Under the pieces are notes generated by a model that saw only the letters and a list, made by a program, of their open reading frames with translations, ran no database searches and had not been told where the DNA came from. Positions 1 to 5,653 of a DNA stretch of 5,653 bases are shown piece by piece. This stretch comes from a bacterium. Lineage in GTDB: Bacteria; Arandabacterota; Arandabacteria; Arandabacterales; JALGWA01. The DNA lies in assembly GCA_025774425.1 (NCBI GenBank), contig JALGWA010000175.1, positions 1-5,653 on the forward strand, given 5' to 3'. Positions within the stretch are counted from its first letter, which is position 1; each line of letters starts with the position of its first letter. The translations under genes were made by a program, and so were the position numbers.

Positions 1-2
1 CC

Positions 3-239
3 GCCTTTCTCTTATTCATACTGCCGCTCGCCGCCGCCGCGGCGGGCGCCCTGGCGGGATACCGGTTGCTCCCCGCCGCGGGGATGGCCGGTACCACAGG
101 GGCTGCCGTCATGGCGGCTGTCTTCGCGGCCGGCGCGCTGGTCCTGCTGAGGTATGCCGACAAGGTCTATTTCTCGCGGCACAGGCCCGAGATAGTAAGC
201 GTCCTCGTCCCGGGAGGCCCCGGGGAAAGGAGGTCCTGA
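3..239 (+). CDS. C-terminal part of an unidentified small-domain membrane protein (5' end outside window)
   Basis: The frame is open from the window edge to the TGA at 237-239 and gives 78 residues; the start lies upstream. Two hydrophobic stretches are visible: residues 1-19 (starting AFLLFILPLA, then an alanine run) and about 28-49 (from GMAGTTG through FAAGALVLL). Each looks like a membrane-spanning helix. They are followed by a positively charged, probably cytoplasmic tail (RYADKVYFSRHRPEIV) and a glycine/proline-rich end. Third codon positions are GC-rich as in the neighbouring genes, which favours this frame over the arginine-rich alternative in the rsfS frame. The stop lies within the rsfS ribosome-binding region, so the gene is probably co-transcribed with rsfS. 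I do not recognise the family. The tail of a polytopic membrane enzyme, such as a polyprenyl-phosphate sugar transferase, is possible but not shown. Confidence 0.6.
   Translation, partial: AFLLFILPLAAAAAGALAGYRLLPAAGMAGTTGAAVMAAVFAAGALVLLRYADKVYFSRHRPEIVSVLVPGGPGERRS
228..234 (+). promoter_or_regulatory. Strong Shine-Dalgarno for rsfS, oddly placed
   Basis: AGGAGGT is a near-perfect match to the 16S anti-SD sequence. It lies inside the last codons of the upstream gene and is 13 bases from the TTG at 248, longer than the usual 5-9. The only codon at ideal spacing in the rsfS frame is an ATC at 239, which overlaps the upstream TGA by one base. The site therefore supports translation of rsfS but leaves its exact start open. 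Confidence 0.6.
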
Positions 240-247
240 TCCGGTCA

Positions 248-613
248 TTGGCACCCAAGGCCCTCGCCAGGGCCTGCACGAGGCTAGCGCTCGAGAAGAA
301 GGCCGAGGACGTCGTCATCATCGACCTCCGCAGGTTCAACGCCCCCACCGACTACTTCGTCATATGCAGCGCATCGACGGAGAAGCATGTCCGGGCGGTC
401 GCCGACAACATCGTCGAGGGAATGAAGAAAAAGGAGACGAGGGCGTGGCATGTCGAAGGGTACTCGGTGGCCAGATGGATACTGATCGACTACGTGAACG
501 TCGTGGTCCACGTGTTCAACGACGTGACGCGCAAGTTCTATTCGCTTGAGACTCTCTGGGGCGACGCCCCGATAGAGGAGATCAGGCCGCGAGTGAGAGG
601 CGGCGGGAAGTGA
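248..613 (+). CDS. rsfS: Ribosomal silencing factor RsfS (DUF143/Iojap family)
   Basis: RsfS binds ribosomal protein uL14 on the large subunit and blocks joining with the small subunit, shutting translation down in starvation (established for the family). The 121-residue product has the usual family length. Visible signatures are KKAEDVVIIDL (17-27), TDYFVICSAST (34-44), a stretch from HVEG (68) through W77 to VVVHVF (85-90), and FYSLETLWGDAP (97-108); all match the conserved Iojap core. TTG at 248 is the first accepted start codon in the frame, but the frame is open all the way to the window edge and the SD is 13 bases away. A slightly longer N-terminus, or a rare ATC start at 239, cannot be excluded. 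The TGA at 611-613 overlaps the argS GTG (GTGA), implying translational coupling. In many bacteria rsfS sits beside nadD; here its partner is argS. The identification is firm; the start is less so. Confidence 0.93.
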   Translation: MAPKALARACTRLALEKKAEDVVIIDLRRFNAPTDYFVICSASTEKHVRAVADNIVEGMKKKETRAWHVEGYSVARWILIDYVNVVVHVFNDVTRKFYSLETLWGDAPIEEIRPRVRGGGK

Positions 614-2655
614 ACATAAGACAGGAAATAGAAAGGGAACTCCGGGAGGCGCTCGGCAGGGTCTATCCCTCCCTGGACGAGTTGCGGTTCGAGGTGTACA
701 GGCCGCGGGAGAAGTCCTTCGGCGACTTCGCGACGAACCTGGCCATGGCCGCCTCGCGCTCGGTGGGTGAGAAACCGCTCGAGGTCGCGCGGAAGGTCGT
801 CGAGGCGATGCAGGTCCCGTCGGACATGGTCGAGTCGGTGGACGTCAAGAAACCGGGCTTCATAAATATGACGGTCACCCGGGGCGCATACATGGAGAAG
901 CTCCGGGAGATAGCGACATGGGACTGCGACGACAGCTGCGGCGCCTTCCCATTCGGGCAGGGCAAGCTCGTTCAGGTCGAGTACGTCAGCGCCAACCCCA
1001 CGGGGCCCCTCAACGTCGTCAGCGCCCGCGCCGCGGCCGTCGGGGATTCCCTCGTCAGGCTGCTCAAGCGGATAGGATTCGACGCGAGAGGTGAGTTCTA
1101 CGTCAATGACCAGGGGCGGCAGGTCGAACTTCTGGGCCTCTCGCTCGAGGCGAGGTTCCGCGAGCTCATGGGGCAGCAGGCGGAGATCCCGGAAGGCGGA
1201 TACCCGGGCCGCCACCTCGTCGAGATAGCGGAAAAGGTGAAGGAGTTCGCCGACTGGGCCAATCGGATGGCCCAGAGCGAGATGCTCTTCGACGAGGAGA
1301 TACCGGTCGGGGAGCTCGACGACTGCATTCTCCGTTTCCTCGTCAGCGAGGCCGCCTCCAAGGGGCCGACCGACGAGAACGACAAGCTCTGGCTCGAGGA
1401 ACACATATCCTACAGGGCCGAGTTCGACGCGGAGCTTCGCCCGTTCTGGGCCCCGATCTACGTGTGCGACCTCTCGGTGAAGGGCCTGACCTATGACGAG
1501 ATCATGTCGAAGCTGACCTTGATTCAGCGCTTCCGGGAGTTCGCCCTGTCCCGCCCGCTGGAGAGGATCGCCAGCAAGAGCGGCCAGGGTGCGCCTGCGG
1601 AGCAGGTGTTCCTCGGCGAGGCCGTCGCCAACAAGGCCTTCGACTTCGAGAGGTTCGCGATCGAGGAGATCGTGAGCCGGCAGAAGGCGACGCTGGAGAA
1701 GTTCGGGGCGAGGCCGGAGGGAGGGCCGGACTTCGACGAGTGGGTCAGGGAGTCCAGCCTGCGCGATGTCATCGACGAGGTCTATGACCTGCTCGTGCGC
1801 GACGGGCGTTTCATCGAGGAGAGGGACGGCGCGGTCTGGCTCAAGGGCGGGGCCGGCGCGGAAGACGAGGGGTGGGTCATAAGACGCTCGAACGGGCGGT
1901 ACACCTACTTCCTGTCCGACATCGCGTACCACATCTACAAGAGACAGCGTGGATTCGACGGCGTCATCGACATCTGGGGCCCGGACCATCATGCGCACAT
2001 CGCGCGGATGCAGGCGGCCATGCGGATTGTGACCCAGGTCATACCCGATCTCGACATAGACGAGGACTGGCTCAATGTTCTCATCGTCCAGCAGGTCAAT
2101 CTCGTCAGGGAGGGCAAGCGCGTCGTCATGTCCAAGCGCGCCGGGGAGTACGTCACCCTGGAAGACGTCGTCGAGGAGGTCGGTCCCGATGCGGCGCGCT
2201 TCTTCTTTCTCATGCGGCGCTCGAACAGCCATCTCGACTTCGATCTCGACCTCGCCAAGAAGACATCGGAAGAGAACCCGGTGTTCTACGTGCAGTATGC
2301 ACATGCGAGAATATCGAGCATGATGAACTTCGCGCGCGAGAGCGGCTACGAGATCATACCGCCGCCCGACGCCGACCTCTCCCTCCTCGAGAAGCAGGAG
2401 GAGTGGGATCTCATCAAGGGTCTCGCCGACTTCGACGAGACCGTCTTCTGGAGCGCGATCAACCTCGAGCCGCACAGGCTCGCCGCATATTCGATGGAAC
2501 TGGCCGCCCGGTTTCACCGCTTCTACCATCATCACCGGGTGATCACCGAGGACCGCCGCTTGTCGGAAGCGCGGCTGTTCCTGGCCTGGGCGACGCGCAC
2601 CGTCCTGCGGGGGGCGCTTTCGCTGCTCGGGATCTCCGCCCCCGAGTCCATGTAA
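610..2655 (+). CDS. argS: Arginyl-tRNA synthetase, long form with variant HIGH signature
   Basis: This enzyme charges tRNA-Arg with arginine at the expense of ATP in the cytoplasm. The 681 residues are about 100-130 more than typical bacterial ArgRS. In order: the N-terminal Add-1-type tRNA-recognition domain (about 1-115, with RPREKSFGDFATNLAM at 31-46); the class I catalytic core starting VEYVSANPTGPL (123-134); FYVNDQGRQ (163-171); an extra segment of about 125 residues (roughly 220-345); GRYTYFLSDIAYH (429-441) and IWGPDHHAH (455-463); the KMSKS-type loop VMSKRAGEYVTLEDV (506-520); FFFLMRRSNSHLDFDLDLA (531-549); and the anticodon-binding DALR domain to LLGISAPESM. Where most ArgRS have H-x-G-H, this protein has N135-V-V-S138. 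The rest of the core is well preserved and the reading frame is intact, so it is probably functional and clade-specific rather than a pseudogene. The GTG start overlaps the rsfS stop by four bases. Confidence 0.95.
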   Translation: MNIRQEIERELREALGRVYPSLDELRFEVYRPREKSFGDFATNLAMAASRSVGEKPLEVARKVVEAMQVPSDMVESVDVKKPGFINMTVTRGAYMEKLREIATWDCDDSCGAFPFGQGKLVQVEYVSANPTGPLNVVSARAAAVGDSLVRLLKRIGFDARGEFYVNDQGRQVELLGLSLEARFRELMGQQAEIPEGGYPGRHLVEIAEKVKEFADWANRMAQSEMLFDEEIPVGELDDCILRFLVSEAASKGPTDENDKLWLEEHISYRAEFDAELRPFWAPIYVCDLSVKGLTYDEIMSKLTLIQRFREFALSRPLERIASKSGQGAPAEQVFLGEAVANKAFDFERFAIEEIVSRQKATLEKFGARPEGGPDFDEWVRESSLRDVIDEVYDLLVRDGRFIEERDGAVWLKGGAGAEDEGWVIRRSNGRYTYFLSDIAYHIYKRQRGFDGVIDIWGPDHHAHIARMQAAMRIVTQVIPDLDIDEDWLNVLIVQQVNLVREGKRVVMSKRAGEYVTLEDVVEEVGPDAARFFFLMRRSNSHLDFDLDLAKKTSEENPVFYVQYAHARISSMMNFARESGYEIIPPPDADLSLLEKQEEWDLIKGLADFDETVFWSAINLEPHRLAAYSMELAARFHRFYHHHRVITEDRRLSEARLFLAWATRTVLRGALSLLGISAPESM

Positions 2656-2685
2656 CAGACGGGGTCAGAGCTCAAAATGCACAAT

Positions 2686-2701
2686 CGGCCGGCGCCGGCC
2701 G
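2686..2701 (+). terminator. GC-only palindrome after argS, possible weak terminator
   Basis: A perfect 16-base palindrome (CGGCCG-GCGC-CGGCCG) lies 31 bases after the argS stop. It can form a 6-bp stem with a 4-base loop. No T tract follows, so intrinsic termination is uncertain. It lies just upstream of the promoter for the next gene and marks the transcription-unit boundary. Confidence 0.35.
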
Positions 2702-2722
2702 CCCGCGGGAGCAACGTCCTGC

Positions 2723-2750
2723 TTGCCATGCCGGCGCGAATATATACAAT
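2723..2750 (+). promoter_or_regulatory. Sigma-70-type promoter for the glycosyltransferase, predicting a leaderless mRNA
   Basis: The -35 TTGCCA (2723-2728) and -10 TACAAT (2745-2750) each differ from consensus at one base and are 16 bases apart. An AT-rich stretch in otherwise very GC-rich DNA covers the -10. Transcription would start about seven bases after the -10, at or next to the A of the ATG at 2757. No Shine-Dalgarno sequence precedes that ATG, consistent with a leaderless transcript. Confidence 0.6.
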
Positions 2751-2756
2751 GGCCGT

Positions 2757-4376
2757 ATGAAGAAGAACGGCGGCAGCGACCGGACATTCACGCTCATTGC
2801 GCTCATCTTCTGCGTTTATGCGGCGGCGTTCATCCTCAAGACCAGTTTCGTCATAGGCGGCGCGCGCTACTTCTCGCTCTTCGACGACGCCATGATCTCG
2901 ATGCGTTACGCGAAGAATCTCGCAAGCGGTCACGGCCTCGTCTGGAACCCGGGCGGCGAGCGCGTCGAAGGCTTCACGAATCCGCTCTGGACTCTCTATA
3001 TGGCGGCTCTCCATCTGCTGCCGGTCGCGACGACCAAGATGAGCCTGCTCGTCCAGGCGAGCGCCGCGCTGCTCCTTCTCGCCAACCTGTTCGTCGTCAA
3101 GAGGCTCGCCGAGTTCGTCTCCGGCTCCGACAGGTTCGTCGCGGTGACGGCGGTTCTGCTCACCGCCTTCTACCTGCCGCTCAACAACTGGGGCCTGCAG
3201 GGCATGGAGGTCTGCGCCCTCGCGCCCCTCCTGACCCTCGCGGTGCTCCGGGCGGGGGGATGCCTCCGGGCGCGGGAGTTCTCCGCGGCGCCGTTCATGC
3301 TTCTCGCCCTGGCTACGTTCATTCGGGTGGACATGGTCGTGCCCTTCGCCGGCCTGGTGTTGTTTCTCGCAGCGGGTGTGCCGGGTCGGAGGAGGGAGTA
3401 TCTCGCCTGGGGAATGGGTCTCCTCGCCGCCGTGGTGCTCGTCCAAACCGCTCTGCGCATGTGGTACTACGGAGATCCCCTTCCCAATTCGTACTATGTC
3501 AAGCTCACCGGGTACCCGGCCGTGCTGCGGTGGACGCGCGGTCTCTACGTCACCCTCGTCTTCCTGTGGCGCTCGAACTGGGCGCTGGTCCTCCTGCCTT
3601 TCGTGGTCGTGCTCGCGGCGAGGGACCGCGTGCTCGCCCTGCTCGGCGCGGTCTTCGGCGTCCAGGTGCTCTACAGCGTATATGTGGGCGGGGACGCATG
3701 GGAGTCCTGGGGAGGCGCCAACCGTTATGTCTGCATCGCCATGCCGGTCTTCTTCGTCTTGCTGAGCACGGGGCTCGCCCGCACCGGCGCATTCCTGAAG
3801 CGCGCCGTCGTCGAGGCGTCGCCCGGGGCCGCCGCGGCCTTCGTCGGCAGGCACGGCGGGAGGATCGCCTGCGCCGTGGTCCTCCTCGTGCTCTTGAACT
3901 TCAACGCCATATACGGGCCGAGCGCGCTAGTCGAGTGGCTGCTTCTCAAGCCGCCCCTTCACGTGGACGACAACGCCAGGATGGTCGAGCGCGCCATAGC
4001 CGTGAGGAAATTCACGACCCGCGAGGCGAGCATCGCGGTGGTCTGGGACGGCGCCATTCCGTATTTCGCCGACAGATACTCGGTCAGCGTGCTCGGCAAG
4101 AACGATCGCAGGGTGGGCCGTATGCCGATGAGGAGGGTGCAAGGGCCGGCGGGGCTCGTCGCGTTCTACCCGGGCCACTTGAAATGGGACTATTCGTATT
4201 CCTTCGGCGAGCTCAAGCCCGACGTCATAGTCCAGGTGTGGAAGCGGCCCGAGGAGGCCGAGCGGTATATGGCCGGCTACATGCCCTTCAGGTTGTACGG
4301 CTATCTGTTTCATATCCGCGAGAACTCCCCGAACATCCGGTGGGACCTCGTGAGAAGCCTGGCCGTACCCGGCTAG
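2757..4376 (+). CDS. GT-C fold membrane glycosyltransferase, AftB-like family
   Basis: The product is a 539-residue polytopic inner-membrane protein that probably moves a sugar from a polyprenyl-phosphate donor to an extracytoplasmic acceptor such as a cell-wall glycan or glycolipid; donor and acceptor are unknown. Residues 10-33 form the first membrane segment. They are followed by the extracytoplasmic loop FDDAMISMRYAKNLASGHG (42-60), with the paired aspartates D43-D44 usual at GT-C active sites, and LVWNPGGERVEGFTNPLW (61-78), a signature shared with AftB-like transferases. Further hydrophobic segments lie near 96-116, 124-140, 148-165, 177-207, 216-232, 263-289, 291-310, 323-341 and 369-385. 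Also family-like are YYGDPLPNSYYVKL (237-250), VGGDAW (310-315), GAIPYFADRYSVSVLGKNDR (432-451) and GHLKWD...KPDVI (473-491) in the soluble C-terminal domain. The start is set by the promoter and by the lack of a better start. The gene is flanked by its own promoter and a hairpin, so it looks monocistronic. Confidence 0.82.
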   Translation: MKKNGGSDRTFTLIALIFCVYAAAFILKTSFVIGGARYFSLFDDAMISMRYAKNLASGHGLVWNPGGERVEGFTNPLWTLYMAALHLLPVATTKMSLLVQASAALLLLANLFVVKRLAEFVSGSDRFVAVTAVLLTAFYLPLNNWGLQGMEVCALAPLLTLAVLRAGGCLRAREFSAAPFMLLALATFIRVDMVVPFAGLVLFLAAGVPGRRREYLAWGMGLLAAVVLVQTALRMWYYGDPLPNSYYVKLTGYPAVLRWTRGLYVTLVFLWRSNWALVLLPFVVVLAARDRVLALLGAVFGVQVLYSVYVGGDAWESWGGANRYVCIAMPVFFVLLSTGLARTGAFLKRAVVEASPGAAAAFVGRHGGRIACAVVLLVLLNFNAIYGPSALVEWLLLKPPLHVDDNARMVERAIAVRKFTTREASIAVVWDGAIPYFADRYSVSVLGKNDRRVGRMPMRRVQGPAGLVAFYPGHLKWDYSYSFGELKPDVIVQVWKRPEEAERYMAGYMPFRLYGYLFHIRENSPNIRWDLVRSLAVPG

Positions 4377-4390
4377 GCCGGGGTCACATG

Positions 4391-4421
4391 CCCTCCGGGG
4401 CAGGGCGCCTGCCCGGGAGGG
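4391..4421 (+). terminator. Strong hairpin after the glycosyltransferase gene, probable terminator
   Basis: Fourteen bases after the stop, CCCTCC (4391-4396) pairs with GGAGGG (4416-4421). After one G-G mismatch, GGGCAGG (4398-4404) pairs with CCTGCCC (4408-4414) around a 3-base loop. That makes 13 pairs, nearly all G-C. There is no direct T run, only a modestly T-rich stretch (GTTGATTTC) about 14 bases further on, so it could be an imperfect intrinsic terminator or an mRNA 3'-end stabiliser. Confidence 0.6.
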
Positions 4422-4445
4422 ACGTCCACAAGTCGTTGATTTCAC

Positions 4446-4474
4446 TTGCTCGAGCCCAATCCTTATGGTATGCT
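4446..4474 (+). promoter_or_regulatory. Sigma-70-type promoter with extended -10 for the hypothetical gene
   Basis: A -35-like TTGCTC (4446-4451) stands 17 bases before TATGCT (4469-4474), which is preceded by TGG (4466-4468), an extended -10 element. Transcription would start near 4481, giving a leader of about 23 bases before the TTG at 4504. The -35 match is weak; the -10, the spacing and the local AT richness support it. Confidence 0.55.
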
Positions 4475-4503
4475 AAACACGCGGCAGTATACCTGATGGA
4501 GGC

Positions 4504-5154
4504 TTGAGGCAGGCGATTCTGTCCCTGCCCGACGTGCGCTCCTGCTCGGTGGAGATGGCCCCGGACGGGGGTATTTCGGCGATCCACATCGTCTCGTCCT
4601 CCAAGCGTCCGCCCAAGCAGATCGTGCGCGACGTCGAGTCGCTGCTGCACGCCAACTTCGGCATGAGCGTCGACCATCGCAAGGTGTCGGTCGCGAGAGT
4701 GCGCGAGCGCGAGGAGAAGCCGGCGGAGCGCCCCGCGAGAGCGCGTCTCGCGACGATGACGGTCTCGTCGACGCGCGGCATGGGAACGGTCGAAGTCGTG
4801 CTCGAGCGCGACGACGCGACGGTGACGGGGGAGGCGAGCGGTGTCTTCGCGGGCGGGGGATGCCTGAGGTTGATCGCCGAGGCCGCCTACGACGCCGTCG
4901 CGAAGCTGCTTTCCGGGCAGGCCGGTTTCGAAGTGCATGACGTGGTCAGGGTGAAGTGCGGAGAGCGCGAAGTCCTGGTCGTGCTGGCCAATCTCGCCCT
5001 CGAGCAGGAAGTCATAAGCCTGGCCGGCTGCGTCGTCGTCGGAGACGACCTTCACCGCGCCGCCGCTCTGGCCGCCCTCGACTCATGCAATCGCGTGGTG
5101 GAAACCCTTCCGCAGGTCGAGCGAATCGAGTACGAGATCAATCCCTCGGAGTGA
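4504..5154 (+). CDS. Conserved hypothetical two-domain protein
   Basis: The product has 216 residues, no membrane segment and no signal peptide, so it is probably cytoplasmic. The N-terminal domain (about 1-66) has the pattern [25 protein letters not shown] (24-48) then [15 protein letters not shown] (52-66). A charged linker follows (RERE...KPAERPARA, 67-80). The C-terminal domain (about 81-200) has [27 protein letters not shown] (119-136), EVLVVLANL (156-164), [26 protein letters not shown] (172-197). From memory, similar two-domain proteins of unknown role occur in Actinomycetota, Chloroflexota and Firmicutes; I assign no function. The start is uncertain: TTG at 4504 is the first accepted codon after an in-frame TAA at 4474, but GGAGG (4498-4502) is only one base away, which is too close. 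ATT at 4516, or re-initiation from a tiny ATG ORF at 4496, are alternatives. It lies between its own promoter and a hairpin. Confidence 0.75.
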   Translation: MRQAILSLPDVRSCSVEMAPDGGISAIHIVSSSKRPPKQIVRDVESLLHANFGMSVDHRKVSVARVREREEKPAERPARARLATMTVSSTRGMGTVEVVLERDDATVTGEASGVFAGGGCLRLIAEAAYDAVAKLLSGQAGFEVHDVVRVKCGEREVLVVLANLALEQEVISLAGCVVVGDDLHRAAALAALDSCNRVVETLPQVERIEYEINPSE

Positions 5155-5186
5155 CCCCGCAACCTTCGCGCGATCGCGCGCGGCTT

Positions 5187-5209
5187 GGGACCGCCGGCCG
5201 CGGCGTCCC
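5187..5209 (+). terminator. GC-rich hairpin after the hypothetical gene, possible terminator
   Basis: GGGAC (5187-5191) pairs with GTCCC (5205-5209), then after a one-base bulge GCCG (5193-5196) pairs with CGGC (5201-5204) around a 4-base loop. It starts 32 bases after the stop and has no T tract. A separate perfect palindrome, CGCGCGATCGCGCG (5167-5180), lies just before it. Confidence 0.4.
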
Positions 5210-5215
5210 GCCCGT

Positions 5216-5241
5216 GACACCGGTGTCCGCTTCTCGACACC
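5216..5241. promoter_or_regulatory. Operator-like palindrome with a third half-site upstream of purM
   Basis: GACACCGGTGTC (5216-5227) is a perfect 12-base palindrome. A further GACACC at 5236-5241 repeats the left half 20 bases on, about two helical turns. The cluster ends 14 bases before the purM -35, where an activator or repressor would bind. The regulator is not known. Confidence 0.35.
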
Positions 5242-5255
5242 TGCCGTCAAATGGG

Positions 5256-5284
5256 TTGACCGTCCGCCCGGCCGATGGCAGAAT
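5256..5284 (+). promoter_or_regulatory. Sigma-70-type promoter for purM
   Basis: TTGACC (5256-5261; one mismatch from TTGACA) is exactly 17 bases from CAGAAT (5279-5284), which is preceded by TGG (5276-5278) as an extended -10. Transcription would begin near 5291, giving a leader of about 46 bases before the ATG at 5337. That is too short for a purine riboswitch. Confidence 0.6.
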
Positions 5285-5336
5285 CGCTGCGTGCGGCCCG
5301 GGAATGATATATGCATGTTGCGGGTCGGGGGGGACG

Positions 5337-5653
5337 ATGAAAGAGGTGACATACAAGGACGCGGGCGTCGACCTGTCGCGTTACGGCACACTGGTCGGCC
5401 ACGTCGTCGGCAAGCTGGGCGGTTCGATCAAGGGCGCGCGGCAGGGACTCTTCGCCGGCGCAGTCGAACTCGGGCGCGCGGGCCGGGGGAACCTGTTGGT
5501 CTCGAGCATCGACGGGGTCGGTACGAAGGTCAGGGTGGCGTCGGCCGCGGGCCGGCATTCGGGGATAGGCAGGGACATCGTCGCCCACTGCGTGAACGAC
5601 ATCCTCGCCGTCGGTGCGCGGCCGGTGGCGTTCCTCGACTACATCGGCTTCTC
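5337..5653 (+). CDS. purM: Phosphoribosylformylglycinamidine cyclo-ligase (AIR synthetase), 5' part
   Basis: PurM converts formylglycinamidine ribonucleotide plus ATP to aminoimidazole ribonucleotide, the fifth step of purine synthesis, in the cytoplasm. The 105 visible residues, from a family of about 340, carry its N-terminal signatures: TYKDAGVDL (5-13), [15 protein letters not shown] (53-67, the ATP-binding glycine-rich loop, with I where T is usual), [19 protein letters not shown] (72-90) and FLDYIGF (99-105). The gene runs off the window. ATG at 5337 fits the normal family N-terminus; a run of seven G at 5327-5333 is the only Shine-Dalgarno-like element. It has its own promoter and an upstream palindrome, so it is probably regulated separately from the gene before it. 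Confidence 0.93.
   Translation, partial: MKEVTYKDAGVDLSRYGTLVGHVVGKLGGSIKGARQGLFAGAVELGRAGRGNLLVSSIDGVGTKVRVASAAGRHSGIGRDIVAHCVNDILAVGARPVAFLDYIGF

Noticed and set aside
2..247. Upstream extension of rsfS, whose frame is open to the window edge
   Set aside because: Arginine-rich translation without conserved sequence, overlapping the more convincing membrane-protein frame; family length fits a start near 239-248.
538..2535. 665-codon open frame on the - strand opposite argS
   Set aside because: It mirrors argS. GC-rich codons leave few stops in the opposite frame, the translation is rich in D/E/R/L without family motifs, and argS is unmistakable.
1872..2756. Extended N-terminus of the glycosyltransferase frame across the end of argS
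   Set aside because: The frame is open only by chance; the translation is R/H-rich and overlaps argS coding. The promoter and the first membrane segment support the ATG at 2757.
2532..3854. 440-codon open frame on the - strand opposite the glycosyltransferase
   Set aside because: Low-complexity, charge-rich translation without domain motifs; the + strand frame has membrane segments and GT-C signatures.
2723..4507. 594-codon + strand frame overlapping the glycosyltransferase
   Set aside because: Arginine-rich out-of-frame reading of the real gene, typical of high-GC DNA.
5285..5336. Purine riboswitch in the purM leader
   Set aside because: The predicted leader is about 46 bases, too short for a purine aptamer, and it has no three-helix pattern.

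Overview
The window is high-GC bacterial DNA with dense protein coding on the + strand only. It holds the 3' end of a small membrane-protein gene, four complete genes and the 5' end of a sixth. The codon mix (GC-rich third positions, yet frequent AGG and ATA codons) and the protein families fit an uncultivated or deep-branching high-GC lineage. Deep-branching Actinomycetota is one possibility, but the sequence does not settle the taxonomy. No RNA gene, insertion sequence, CRISPR array or prophage signal was found.

Layout. Positions 3-239 encode the C-terminal 78 residues of a protein with two membrane segments. Its stop lies beside a strong Shine-Dalgarno sequence that serves rsfS (248-613, ribosomal silencing factor). 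rsfS overlaps argS (610-2655, arginyl-tRNA synthetase) by four bases (GTGA), so these look like one translation-related operon. A 101-base gap holds a GC palindrome and a good sigma-70-type promoter whose predicted start falls on the ATG of the next gene. That gene (2757-4376) encodes a multi-span GT-C glycosyltransferase of the AftB-like type. A strong hairpin (4391-4421) and a new promoter separate it from a conserved hypothetical two-domain protein (4504-5154). A hairpin, an operator-like palindrome and a third promoter then precede purM (5337 to the window end), which is cut off after 105 residues.

How the genes relate. rsfS and argS both serve translation. The glycosyltransferase, the hypothetical protein and purM each appear to have their own promoter, so the second half is a row of separate housekeeping-type units.

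The most unusual points are in ArgRS. Its class I HIGH signature reads N-V-V-S where H-x-G-H is expected, and about 125 extra residues sit in the catalytic half. Next come the probable leaderless mRNA of the glycosyltransferase and a recurring arrangement in which a tiny ORF ends in a 4-base overlap with the real start codon. No clear novel multi-gene system was found.
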